NCBI GenBank assembly: GCA_903911925.1
Contig: CAIWFH010000166.1
Location: 1 to 64,000, forward strand
Origin: an uncultured Acidobacteriaceae bacterium
Lineage (GTDB): Bacteria; Acidobacteriota; Terriglobia; Terriglobales; Acidobacteriaceae
Length of the DNA: 64,000 nucleotides
Reading direction: 5' to 3'
Both the position numbers and the translations under genes were made by a program. Positions 18,914 to 30,925 of this stretch are shown piece after piece. How positions within the stretch are numbered: position 1 is the first letter of the stretch; the number at the start of each line of letters is the position of its first letter. The notes under the pieces were generated by a model, which was given only the letters and a program-made list of their open reading frames with translations, had not been told where the DNA came from and did no database searches.

Positions 18914-19756
18914 CTAAAACAGAATCCGCATCTCGCTCACAAGGTTGTGGTTGTAGACGTGGAAGCTTGATGTCGCGATCTGCATCCCGCAGTCAAACAC
19001 CACGGCGGCATGTTCCGGCTTCCAGCCCTTGCGACGTACCATGTAGAACGCCGCCGGCGTCATGAGGTTCTGCATCTTGCCGTCGAAAGGGCCAGCCAGA
19101 AAGAAAGATGCGTTGTTCTCCACGTCGAACCACACGTGAGGCCTTGCATGCACTTGCGCCGTGAAGTTCCAATCAATCGCCCGTCCCTGCTGCGCGATCT
19201 TGGCGGTCGGCAGAAGTCCGCCCACGGTAGTCAGAAACGCGAAATGGCCGACCCCTTTCCCTGCCGCAATCGAAGGGACATAGTACGAACTGAGCAACTG
19301 GTTCTGATAAGTGCGCGGTGCATACCCGTGGTACATCACGGCCGTAACGGCAAAGTTGCCGTGGTCCGCATTGCCTGAGGCCATGCGCCACTTCACCACC
19401 GTGCCGAGGTTGCCAAAGCCGTCCTTGTGCGTGCTGGAGTGGTTGCGGAAGTAGGCCGGCGGGTCCACTTCAAGTTGAAAACGATGGTCCACAATCACGC
19501 TCACGCCCTTGTTGTTCCCATAAATTGTGGACTGCAAAGGAGGAAAGTCCAGGTTCCCTATCGCCAGCTTGAGCGTTTGTCCGATCCGCGCATCCGACTG
19601 GATCAGCGGTCCCATCCAGGTGGGCTGAAACTTTGTCATTTCCGCGTTATGCGCCCTGAATCGCTGGTACGCAGAGTCTTGCGCCGGTGCAGCGCACACA
19701 CCGAGCGAGAAGGCCGTAGCCAGAGCCAAGGATGAAAGAAGACGGAACTTATTCAC
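18914..19756 (-). CDS. Hypothetical secreted/outer-membrane protein
   Basis: Signal peptide MNKFRLLSSLALATAFSLGVCAAPA; beta-rich, aromatic-rich sequence. Confidence 0.75.
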   Translation of the reverse strand: MNKFRLLSSLALATAFSLGVCAAPAQDSAYQRFRAHNAEMTKFQPTWMGPLIQSDARIGQTLKLAIGNLDFPPLQSTIYGNNKGVSVIVDHRFQLEVDPPAYFRNHSSTHKDGFGNLGTVVKWRMASGNADHGNFAVTAVMYHGYAPRTYQNQLLSSYYVPSIAAGKGVGHFAFLTTVGGLLPTAKIAQQGRAIDWNFTAQVHARPHVWFDVENNASFFLAGPFDGKMQNLMTPAAFYMVRRKGWKPEHAAVVFDCGMQIATSSFHVYNHNLVSEMRILF

Positions 19757-19859
19757 GGGTCAGATTTCTTTATACCGTCTGCACGGCTACGCAGAAAGTG
19801 ATTCAGGACACCGGATCCATTTCTCGCGATTGCGTGGGGTCCCCATCTATACTGCCCCC

Positions 19860-21011
19860 ATGCGGCTTATTCGCTTTGGTTTCTTGACTATCGCCATTAC
19901 CGCCCTATCTTCTGTGATTTGCAGTGGGCAGGCGGGCACTACATGGCAAATGCAGGACTCGGGTTCCACTGCATCTCTGCGCGGAATTCACGCCGTGAAC
20001 CGTTCCATCGCCTGGGCGTCAGGCACGGGCACGGTGCTCAAAACCACCGACGGCGGCGCGCACTGGCAAAAATGCGCAATCCCCGACGGAGCGGCCGATG
20101 GCGCAACCCTTGACTTTCGCGGCGTTGAGGCCTGGAGTGCGAATACCGCAATCGTGATGGCGTCAGGCCCCGGCGACAAGAGCCGCCTCTACAAGACCTA
20201 CGATGGCTGCAAAACCTGGGAACTGCTTTTTGCAAACCCCGACGCGCCCGGAGGGTTCTTTGACAGCTTTTGGTTTAACGGCAACCACGGCATGTTGCTG
20301 GGCGACCCGGTGGCCGGAAAGTTCGCGGTTTTCCTGACCGCAAACGGCGGCAGAAAATGGAAGCGCGACACGCACGGCGGCCTTTTGATTGAAAAGAATG
20401 CGCTGGCCGCGTTCGCCGCAAGCAACAGTTCCATCGCCAAGGGCAACGGCCTGTTTGCGCGCAGCTTCGCCGCCGGAGGCAAAGACGGCTCGGTCTTTTT
20501 CAGCCGCCCCATCTATCCCCGGGAAGAGTTGCACGGCGTGCTTGACCACCTGGGCCGCAAAGAACCGCCGTGGAAGACCAGTCCGGTTGCCCTCGCTTCC
20601 GGCACAGAGAACTCCGGCGTGTTTTCCATCGCCTACCGCTATCCCGTAACCACAGGGATCTGCAACGAATGCGGCTTCGGTGAGAACTCGCGGTTCATGG
20701 CTGTAGGCGGCGACTTCAAGAAGCCGGACGAAAGCAAAGGCACCGCCGCGTGGAGCGCCGACGGTGGCGAACACTGGACCTTGGCGACCAATCCGCCCCA
20801 CGGCTACCGCTCATCGGTGCAGTGGAGCGATGCTCTGAAACTCTGGATCTCAGCCGGCCCCAATGGCTCCGACGTCAGCCGCGATGACGGCAAGACCTGG
20901 CAGCCTCTGGACAACGGCAACTGGAACGCGCTCTCCCTGCCCTACGCTGTTGGACCGGATGGCCGCATCGCCCGGATAAACCCCGCCGCGATTTCTGAAA
21001 GCCGCAAATAG
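19860..21011 (+). CDS. BNR/Ycf48-like beta-propeller exported protein
   Basis: Repeated (S/T)xDGGxxW motifs: TTDGGAHWQKC, YDGCKTWELL, SADGGEHWTLA, SRDDGKTWQPL. Confidence 0.85.
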   Translation: MRLIRFGFLTIAITALSSVICSGQAGTTWQMQDSGSTASLRGIHAVNRSIAWASGTGTVLKTTDGGAHWQKCAIPDGAADGATLDFRGVEAWSANTAIVMASGPGDKSRLYKTYDGCKTWELLFANPDAPGGFFDSFWFNGNHGMLLGDPVAGKFAVFLTANGGRKWKRDTHGGLLIEKNALAAFAASNSSIAKGNGLFARSFAAGGKDGSVFFSRPIYPREELHGVLDHLGRKEPPWKTSPVALASGTENSGVFSIAYRYPVTTGICNECGFGENSRFMAVGGDFKKPDESKGTAAWSADGGEHWTLATNPPHGYRSSVQWSDALKLWISAGPNGSDVSRDDGKTWQPLDNGNWNALSLPYAVGPDGRIARINPAAISESRK

Positions 21012-21307
21012 GGGCTTGCAGCGCCAGTCTCCCGCGGGGTCCCTGACGACAGGTCTCCGTAGTTGGGGTGGTTGGACGGCTCTTATGAGGGCCCTGGCCT
21101 CAAGATACCTTCTGGACCTCCAAGTCGGGCTTTTCAGGCTGCCTTTGAGAGGCACAAGAAAAGAAAAATCCGATCATTTCCGCCCAGTTTTGCGCCAAAA
21201 TTACTCCGTTATGCGTGCAGCCTTTCTGGCGCGCACTTGCCGCCATTACCACCGGAACCCCAGCCGGAAAGAAAACCGCCTCCGGCACGGTAAAATAGAG
21301 TTAACGG

Positions 21308-22090
21308 ATGAACCAACCCTCCCCCACGGCCGCCAGCCAGGCGTCCCGCCCAATGCGGGATACTGGTTTGCGGGCGGAGCAGGATTCACAGGCAGCAGAT
21401 CCCATCATCCGGGTCACGGGGCTTGAAAAGACCTACAAGACAGCACGCGGCGCTCTCACTCTCTTCCGCGGCCTCGACCTGGAAATCGAAACCGGCGCCA
21501 TGGTAGCCATCGTGGGCCAGTCCGGGGCGGGAAAAAGCACACTTTTGCATATACTGGGCGCGCTGGATGCGCCCACTGCGGGAACCGTGATCTGCGCCTC
21601 AACGGATGTGGCCACGCTCGCCCCGCGCCAGGCCGCCGCCTTCAGGAATCGGGAGATCGGCTACGTCTGGCAATTCCATTATTTGCTGCCGGAGTTTACA
21701 GCCCTTGAAAACGTGGCCATGCCCCTGTTGGCCCGCGATAAGCCGAAGCGGGAAGCGCTGGCCATTGCAGAAAACTGGCTCAGAGAAGTGGGTTTGGAAG
21801 ACCGCGGCAGCCACCGGCCAGGCGAGTTATCCGGGGGAGAGCAGCAAAGGGTAGCCCTGGCCCGGGCGCTGGTCAACAGCCCGAGGGTCCTGCTGGCCGA
21901 TGAACCCACCGGCGACCTGGACGAAATTACAGCTGGCCGCGTATTTGATCTGATTGAGCGGCTGCACGCTACACACGGCCTGACCTCGATCCTGGTGACC
22001 CATAATCTGGACCTGGCCGCGCGTTGTACGCGGGCGTTGCGTCTTGAAAGTGGGAGGTTAACTCCTTTGGCATTCGTTCCAAAGGGGTGA
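21308..22090 (+). CDS. lolD: ABC transporter ATP-binding protein, LolD/MacB type
   Basis: Walker A GQSGAGKSTLLH, LSGGEQQRVALARAL signature, VLLADEPTGDLD Walker B. Confidence 0.9.
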   Translation: MNQPSPTAASQASRPMRDTGLRAEQDSQAADPIIRVTGLEKTYKTARGALTLFRGLDLEIETGAMVAIVGQSGAGKSTLLHILGALDAPTAGTVICASTDVATLAPRQAAAFRNREIGYVWQFHYLLPEFTALENVAMPLLARDKPKREALAIAENWLREVGLEDRGSHRPGELSGGEQQRVALARALVNSPRVLLADEPTGDLDEITAGRVFDLIERLHATHGLTSILVTHNLDLAARCTRALRLESGRLTPLAFVPKG

Positions 22091-22406
22091 TTGCCTTCCG
22101 GGCATCCAAGAGGGATAATGCACCCTTTCGGGTGGTATTTGAGTCTTAACAAGGTAGCAATCGCGTGGGGATGCTTCAATCCCCATCAAGTTGCCAGGCA
22201 GGGTGGTAGTCCAGGTGTATGAGGATGGCCTGGGCGAGTGAGGGCAAAAAAGGGCTCATAACCATCCAAAAGGCTGTTCGGGGCGGGAATGTCGGTTTCC
22301 CAGGGGTTCCGGCAGCGATATAAATGGGGCACGCGCGGGTAGGGCTGAAGCCGGCAAAACCGGACGGCCACTCCAGCCGATAGCCTGCTCGATAAGGGAG
22401 ATTTTT

Positions 22407-24875
<2,469 letters not shown>

Positions 24876-24889
24876 GGATACAAAGACCT

Positions 24890-24947
24890 GGGGTGCCCCA
24901 GACCCGGATTTTCGGACCTGGGATGCCTCAACACCCAATCCGCCCCC
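24890..24947 (+). repeat. Family-1 hairpin repeat merging into the clpC terminator
   Basis: GGGGTGCCCCAGACCCGGATTTTCGGACCTGGGATGCCTCAACACCCAATCCGCCCC. Confidence 0.85.
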
Positions 24948-24975
24948 GGCCAACTCGCCGGGGGCTTTCCTTTTT
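24943..24975 (+). terminator. Rho-independent terminator after clpC
   Basis: CCCCCGGC-caactc-GCCGGGGG followed by CTTTCCTTTTT. Confidence 0.88.
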
Positions 24976-25651
24976 AAGCCGTCATCCTGCGCTGAGTAAA
25001 GCCGAAGGAAACCAGCATTTTCGTTTCAGTATGGAATTTCGTCTGCCCGGGTGGAAGAAATTGGGAGCCTTTACGCCAATCCAGCCCGCTCAATCTGCCA
25101 AGAGTTTAAACTTCTGTAATCGTAGTTATCGATTAAGTTATGGCCTGCGTCCCCAGGCCGTAAGGTTCCGTCGCAGCCCAACTCCAGCTTCGCCGCGAAA
25201 CTCCGAATCGGCATTGCGCATAGACTCTTGATGCATCCTAAACAATTGAAAATTAATTAATTAAGCAATTAATTCCAGTTCAACGTAGAGCTCATCTAAC
25301 TCTCAGCCCATAGCGAATTTCTCGCAAGCCCCGCATTCCAATCTGCGGCGGTCGCCCTCTAAACTCGCAACGGCTGCTAGCCGGGAACCGAATTCGCGCC
25401 TGAGGAATAACCCAAACCTCCAAGGGTAACCTCCACTCGTACCGTCCTATCTACTAGAGTGTTGAGCTGTTTAGGCACAACTCCTATTCGTGACACAGCA
25501 TCGTACCGGGTAGATTAACCCTGCCGAATGGAAAAAGATCGCGGAAATTCCCTCCCGCCTCCTTAAACCGTTTGGACGAAAGCGCGCCTGAGAGTTTGGG
25601 GACTGTCCGGCACAAAGAAACGGAATTTGAACGAGCATCATCGGGGGGTCG

Positions 25652-26404
25652 ATGGCGGCAGCAAGTTTGTCGGCAGTACGTGTATCTTTTGGAAACAATT
25701 CCTTGGCAGAATCCATCCGTGCTGAACGTGCAGTCTTGATGTGCGCTTCAGCGCTCTTCGCAGGTCTTTCGCAGGAAGAATGTCTTGAGATCGCTTCGTG
25801 CGCCAGTGTACGCACTTTCGCACGCGACGAACTCCTCTTCATGCAAGGACAGACGTCCCACCACTTGGTCATGATCGAGACCGGCAGCGTAAAGCTCTCC
25901 CAACTCAGTTCAAGTGGCAGTGAGGTCATCTTGCGCCTTAGTGTCGTGGGCGATCCCGTGAGCATGCATTCCGAATGCATGTCATGCAGCCACACATGCT
26001 CCGCGCGCGCCATGGAAAAATGCCGCGCCCTGGTATGGGAATACAGGAAACTTCAGGACCTCATGGTCAGGTATCCCCAGATCAGAAAGAACATCGGTCA
26101 GATTACGTCCGGCCGCCTGGACGAATTGCAGGAACGCTTCCGCGAGGTGGCCACGGAAAAGGTCGCAGCGCGATTGGCCCTCGCGCTGCAGAGGCTGTCT
26201 AAGCAGGTTGGCAAGCCGACTAGGGGTGGAATGGAAGTTTCTCTCTCGCGCGAAGAACTTGCCCAGATGACCGGCACGACCCTGTTCACCATCAGCCGCA
26301 TCCTCTCAAGATGGGCGGAGAAGGGCATCATCCTGCCGCGCAGAGAAGCTGTAGTTGTTCTCGACGCTCAACGTCTCGGACAGGCCGCCGCGGAGGATAT
26401 CTGA
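25652..26404 (+). CDS. Crp/Fnr-family transcriptional regulator with a four-Cys cluster
   Basis: cNMP-binding-like domain (LFAGLSQEECLEIA...VGDPVSM) and Crp-type HTH (SREELAQMTGTTLFTISRILSRWAEKGII). Confidence 0.92.
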   Translation: MAAASLSAVRVSFGNNSLAESIRAERAVLMCASALFAGLSQEECLEIASCASVRTFARDELLFMQGQTSHHLVMIETGSVKLSQLSSSGSEVILRLSVVGDPVSMHSECMSCSHTCSARAMEKCRALVWEYRKLQDLMVRYPQIRKNIGQITSGRLDELQERFREVATEKVAARLALALQRLSKQVGKPTRGGMEVSLSREELAQMTGTTLFTISRILSRWAEKGIILPRREAVVVLDAQRLGQAAAEDI

Positions 26405-26444
26405 GCTGTCTTACCCGCACCGTTTTATCGGTTGGTAATTCATG

Positions 26445-26475
26445 AAGCCCCCGGCCAACCCGCCGGGGGCTTTCT
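26445..26475 (+). terminator. Rho-independent terminator after the Crp/Fnr gene, near-identical to the one after clpC
   Basis: AGCCCCCGGC-caaccc-GCCGGGGGCT then TTCTCGTTT. Confidence 0.82.
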
Positions 26476-26574
26476 CGTTTCTCCGCAGCTTGACACGACC
26501 CGTGGGGCTGATTGAGACTTGGCTGTTCTACAGCGCCGGTGTGCAGACACGGCCGATTCACACGGAAGGCAATC

Positions 26575-28074
26575 ATGCAAAACGATACGGTGCGGAGCGC
26601 AGTGGCTCTTCGCAACTCCACGCTTGCGCAACTCGGCGCCGAAATCATGCGCCCGACCTATGACCGGAGCCGCACATTTCCGGGGCTGGTTCACATTGGA
26701 GTGGGTGCGTTCAACCGCTCGCACCTGGCCGTCTATCTTGATGACCTGCTGGGGCGCGGAGAAGTGGTGCGCTGGGGCGAATTTGGCGTGGGGCTGCTGC
26801 CATGGGACCGGGAGATTCATGCGGGCCTTGCGGAGCAGGATTATCTGTATAGCTTGATGGCTCTCGAAACCGGCGAGGAAACCTTGCGCGTGATCGGCTC
26901 GCTGGCCGGGCATGTGTATGCGCCAGAGGCCACGGAGACGGTGCTGGAACGGATGGTCTCTGACGAGTGCGCGATTGTGTCGCTGACCGTGACCGAGGGC
27001 GGATATTTTATTGAAGACGCAACGGGCCGCGTGCAACTAGAGCATGAAGATCTGCGGCACGACCTGGAGCATCCCGCCGCGCCGAAGACTTGGCTGGGGT
27101 ATGTGGCAGAGGCTGCGGCCCGGCGCATGAAGCTTGGCCGCGCGCCGTTCACGCTGCTCTCGTGCGACAATGTTCACGGAAATGGCGCGATTGCGCGCAA
27201 GGCGCTGCTGGCTTTTGGGGAGGCGCGCAGCGGTGCGCTGGCGAAGTGGATCGAGGCCAATATTACTTTCCCGAACAGCATGGTGGACCGCATTACGCCG
27301 CGAACCACGGATGAAAATCGCGCGATGATCGCGGAGCGGTTCGGCATGATGGACCACGTGCCCGTGGTGGCCGAGTCGTTCAGGCAGTGGGTGCTGGAGG
27401 ACGCGTTCGTCGCCGGCCGGCCGGCCTTTGAGCGCGTGGGAGCGCAGATGACGGGCGACGTTGCGCCTTACGAAAAGATGAAGATGCGGCTGTTGAACGG
27501 CGGCCACTCAACGCTTGGCTACCTTGGAGACCTGCTGGGGCATAGTTTCATTTCAGAGGCCGCCGCCGATCCGCTGTTGCGCCGGCTGCTGATCGCCTTC
27601 ATGGCTGAAGTAAAGCCCAGCGTGCCGCCGCTGCCGGGTATCGATTTGGATGAATATACGGCTACGGTTGTGAAGCGCTTTACCAACACCGCCATTCGCG
27701 ACCAGGTAGCGCGCATATGCTGCGAAGGGTGCGCAAAGATTTCGAAGTTCATCGTCCCCACGCTTGGCGACCTGCTGAAGACCGGGCGTACGCCGCGGGT
27801 GCTGCCGCTGGTGATCGCGGGGTGGCTGCACTACCAGCGCGGGCGCGACGAAAATGGCCGGGCGATGCAAATGGCCGATGCGCAGGCTGCGCTGCTGAAG
27901 GAGTTTGTGGACTCCGGCTGCGCAGATGCAGGGCTTGCGTTAAAGGTGCGGCCCATCTTCGGTGAACTCGCTACCGCGTATCCGCAACTGGCGGGGATGG
28001 TGCAGGGCAACCTGGACGAGTTGCGGACGCACGGCGTTCGCGCGGCGATCACGAAGGTGCTGGCCGAAGTGTAA
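26575..28074 (+). CDS. Mannitol/polyol dehydrogenase (long-chain mannitol dehydrogenase family)
   Basis: LVHIGVGAFNRSHLAVYLDDL, VDRITPRTTDE, KMRLLNGGHSTLGYLG, KISKFIVPTL. Confidence 0.93.
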   Translation: MQNDTVRSAVALRNSTLAQLGAEIMRPTYDRSRTFPGLVHIGVGAFNRSHLAVYLDDLLGRGEVVRWGEFGVGLLPWDREIHAGLAEQDYLYSLMALETGEETLRVIGSLAGHVYAPEATETVLERMVSDECAIVSLTVTEGGYFIEDATGRVQLEHEDLRHDLEHPAAPKTWLGYVAEAAARRMKLGRAPFTLLSCDNVHGNGAIARKALLAFGEARSGALAKWIEANITFPNSMVDRITPRTTDENRAMIAERFGMMDHVPVVAESFRQWVLEDAFVAGRPAFERVGAQMTGDVAPYEKMKMRLLNGGHSTLGYLGDLLGHSFISEAAADPLLRRLLIAFMAEVKPSVPPLPGIDLDEYTATVVKRFTNTAIRDQVARICCEGCAKISKFIVPTLGDLLKTGRTPRVLPLVIAGWLHYQRGRDENGRAMQMADAQAALLKEFVDSGCADAGLALKVRPIFGELATAYPQLAGMVQGNLDELRTHGVRAAITKVLAEV

Positions 28075-28152
28075 AAGCGCATGAAATGCGGGTCGCCTGT
28101 TCATGCGTGAACGCCGCTCCGTACAATGTATTGGAGAGGAAACTGACCCGCC

Positions 28153-29421
28153 ATGACCGGTTCCATTGAGACTGGATCGCAAACGAAGATCAGCTTTGCA
28201 GAGCGGCTGGGCATGCATCCCGAACTGGCCATCGGCTACCTGGGCCTGCTGCTGTTCATGATCGGCGACGGAGTGGAGGCGGGCTTTCTTTCGCTGATGC
28301 TGACGGACATGCGCTTTGGCACGGCAAAAGTGGCGCTGGTGTTTACGGCCTACGGCGCAACCGCGGCGCTGGCCTCATGGCTGAGCGGCGCGCTAAGCGA
28401 TATTTTTGGCCCCAAGAAGGTGATGTGGGCCGGGTTCCTGATCTGGCTTGGCTTCGAGATACCGTTTCTGCTGGGCGGCATTGCGCATGCAAGTTACGTC
28501 ACCATCATTGTGAGTTACGGGTTGCGCGGCTTCGGCTACCCGTTCTTTGCCTACGGCTTTTTGTGCTGGGTTGCAGCTGTGACGCCTGAGCGCTACCTGG
28601 CCACGGCAATCGGATGGTTCTGGTCGGCACGTACGGGCGGCTTGCCTACGCTGGGCGCACTGCTGGCGAGTTTCGCGTTTCCGCTGATTGGCGGCTACAA
28701 GACGCTTTGGGTCTCGGTGGTGCTGGTGGCGATTGGCGGGCTGGTTGCACTGCTTCTGGTGAAAGAGAAGCGCGGTTCGCTGCCGCTCTCGACCACCGGC
28801 GAGAATCCGCTGCGCGTGCTGTTCACAGGCGTATCGATTGTGTGGCGGCACCCGAAGGTTGGATTGGGCGGCATCGTGGCCACCATCACCACGACATCGG
28901 AGTTCGGCTTCCTGGTGTGCCTGCCCATTTTTTATGTTCAGAAGGTCGGGTTCACGCAAGGGCAATGGCTGCAGATTGTGAGCATCATCTTTGCCACCAA
29001 CGTGTTTGCCAATCTCTTCTGGGGCTGGGTCGGCGACCGCATCGGCTGGCGAAGGACAATCACCTTTGTGGGAGCCTGCGGCTGCGCGGTCACAACGCTG
29101 GGGCTGTTCTATATCCCTCATATCTTCGGCGCGAATTACTTGCTGGTGATGCTGGCGGGCATGGCCTACGGAATCGCTCTGGCCGGCTTCGTTCCCATCG
29201 CAGCCATCATGGCCGTGCTGGCGCCGGAGTCGCGCGGGGCCTCGATGTCCATCATGAACCTCGGTTCCGGCCTGAGCATGTTTCTCGGCCCGGCCGTCGT
29301 CGGCATCTTCCAGCCGCTGCTGGGCATCTCGGGCGTGATCTGGATTTTCGCCTTGATGTACGTGATTGCCGCGGTGCTGAGCTACATGCTGAAGATTCCG
29401 GGGGTCCGGTCGCTGCGGTAG
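28153..29421 (+). CDS. MFS transporter, RbtT/DalT/CsbX-like polyol permease family
   Basis: MHPELAIGYLGLLLFMIGDGVEAGFLSLML resembles the RbtT/DalT/CsbX family; follows the polyol dehydrogenase. Confidence 0.88.
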   Translation: MTGSIETGSQTKISFAERLGMHPELAIGYLGLLLFMIGDGVEAGFLSLMLTDMRFGTAKVALVFTAYGATAALASWLSGALSDIFGPKKVMWAGFLIWLGFEIPFLLGGIAHASYVTIIVSYGLRGFGYPFFAYGFLCWVAAVTPERYLATAIGWFWSARTGGLPTLGALLASFAFPLIGGYKTLWVSVVLVAIGGLVALLLVKEKRGSLPLSTTGENPLRVLFTGVSIVWRHPKVGLGGIVATITTTSEFGFLVCLPIFYVQKVGFTQGQWLQIVSIIFATNVFANLFWGWVGDRIGWRRTITFVGACGCAVTTLGLFYIPHIFGANYLLVMLAGMAYGIALAGFVPIAAIMAVLAPESRGASMSIMNLGSGLSMFLGPAVVGIFQPLLGISGVIWIFALMYVIAAVLSYMLKIPGVRSLR

Positions 29422-29443
29422 GGTTGAGTGGTCTCTTTGGAAT

Positions 29444-29500
29444 GGGCGGATTGAGAGTTGTGGTTTCCCAGGTCTCAGAAACGAGACCTGGGGCACCCAG
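29444..29500 (-). repeat. Family-1 hairpin repeat, reverse orientation
   Basis: Reverse complement reads TGGGTGCCCCAGGTCTCGTTTCTGAGACCTGGGAAACCACAACTCTCAATCCGCCC. Confidence 0.9.
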
Positions 29501-29538
29501 CTGACTCGCTGGCCTGCTGACTCACTGACCCGCTACGC

Positions 29539-30675
29539 TTACTTGGCCGTTTGGATCAGCGGCTCTCCGGCAATTCTGAGGTGGGCGCGGTAGACGCTGG
29601 TGCTGGCCGTAATGTAGAGCGTCTTGCGGTCCGCTCCGGCCCAGGCCACGTTGGCCACTTTTTCCGAGATCAAAATGACGCCAAGCGGCTTGCCTTCCGC
29701 CGAGAAGATCCACACGCCGCCGGGACCTGCAGAATAGATGTTGCCTTCGACATCCACTTTCATACCGTCGGGGTTGCCGGGGCGCGGGTCGTTCGTCGCG
29801 TCGTAGAGCTGCTTGGCATCCGTCAGCGTGCCGTCAGGCTGCACGCTGTAGCGCATCCATATTTTCTGCGGTTCGGAGTTGTTGACGTACAGGTACTTTT
29901 CGTCGGGAGAGAAGGCGATGCCGTTGGGGCGCGGAAGGTCTGTGACCAGCAACTGCAACCCGGCACGGTCGGGCGCGGTGCCGGGCTTATGGGCAAGAGC
30001 CTGGGGGATGCGGTAGACACCGTTCACCTGCAGCCGCTTCTCCGCGTCGTTGTCCTTCTGCGACTCCAGGCCGTAGGGCGGATCGGTGAAGTAGAGCGAA
30101 CCGTCCGACTTGTAGACCACGTCGTTCGGGCTGTTCAGGCGCTTGCCGTCGAAGGTGTCGGCGAGCAGGGTGACGGGCGCTTTGGGGTCCAGGGACTCGA
30201 GCCGATAGACATCACGCTGCGCGTGCCCGGCAACGGTCAGCCGACCGCGTGCGTCAAGCGTCATGCCGTTCGAGCCCGGCTCAATGCCGTTGTAGTGGTG
30301 CGGCCCCTTGTAGCCGCTCGGCGCGAGAAAGGTGGTGACGCCTTTGCCCGGGGTCCACTTGTGAATGCGGTTGGCGGGGATGTCGGCGAAGTAGAGGCTT
30401 CCCCCGGCCCACACCGGGCCTTCGGTCCAGGTGAATCCGGTGGCGATGCGCTCGAGCGTTGCGCCTGCTGGGACGATGCGGTCGATGGCGGGATCGCGCT
30501 TGTCTACTTCGAGAGGCGTTGTCTTGAGAAGCGTGGCATGGAGGGGTGTTGCTTTGGGTGTTTTTGCAGTTTTGGCCGCAGGGGATACGGGAGCAGACTG
30601 GGCCGCCATGCCGGATAAGGGCAGGAAACCAATTCCAGTGAGAGCAAGCAGGGGGAGAAGTTTCGTGCGATTCAT
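29539..30675 (-). CDS. SMP-30/gluconolactonase family exported protein
   Basis: Signal peptide; FTWTEGPVWAGGSLYFADIPANRIHKW, NGMTLDARGRL, LNSPNDVVYKSDGSLYFTDPPYG. Confidence 0.92.
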   Translation of the reverse strand: MNRTKLLPLLALTGIGFLPLSGMAAQSAPVSPAAKTAKTPKATPLHATLLKTTPLEVDKRDPAIDRIVPAGATLERIATGFTWTEGPVWAGGSLYFADIPANRIHKWTPGKGVTTFLAPSGYKGPHHYNGIEPGSNGMTLDARGRLTVAGHAQRDVYRLESLDPKAPVTLLADTFDGKRLNSPNDVVYKSDGSLYFTDPPYGLESQKDNDAEKRLQVNGVYRIPQALAHKPGTAPDRAGLQLLVTDLPRPNGIAFSPDEKYLYVNNSEPQKIWMRYSVQPDGTLTDAKQLYDATNDPRPGNPDGMKVDVEGNIYSAGPGGVWIFSAEGKPLGVILISEKVANVAWAGADRKTLYITASTSVYRAHLRIAGEPLIQTAK

Positions 30676-30860
30676 TCGATTTTTCCTCGTGGGCAGAATG
30701 AGCTTCCGATATGGGGTGCGGCCTTTCCCGCGGACCTTCGCGGAAGCATCGGCGCCTGACGTCATCCATGAGTATTGCTCAGGCTGCGGGCTGTCAAGGG
30801 AAACGCGGTGCATTCATCCATTGGGAGATTCGGAACCAGGGAGCGCAGGTTAAGAAGCCG

Positions 30861-30892
30861 AAAAAACGCCGGGACAGAAACTGCCCCGGCGG
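30861..30892 (-). terminator. Rho-independent terminator after the pseudo-receiver gene
   Basis: Minus strand: CGCCGGGGCAG-tttctg-TCCCGGCG followed by TTTTTTC. Confidence 0.8.
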
Positions 30893-30925
30893 CGGTGCGC
30901 GTGCAACGCAAAAAAGTTGATGAGA

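Noticed and set aside
21308-22090. Complete Lol/Mac ABC system
   Set aside because: Only the LolD-like ATPase is present; no permease gene is adjacent, so I do not claim a system.
22100-22406. CIRCE- or CtsR-type heat-shock operator upstream of clpC
   Set aside because: No TTAGCACTC-N9-GAGTGCTAA or CtsR heptad repeat found; only a modest hairpin TGGGGAT-gcttca-ATCCCCA at 22166-22185.
25471-26013. 180-aa minus-strand ORF upstream of and overlapping the Crp/Fnr gene
   Set aside because: No motif, overlaps the well-supported regulator, and the translation looks like antisense shadow.
29551-30618. 355-aa plus-strand ORF antisense to the SMP-30 gene
   Set aside because: Antisense shadow; the SMP-30 protein on the minus strand has clear family motifs and a signal peptide.
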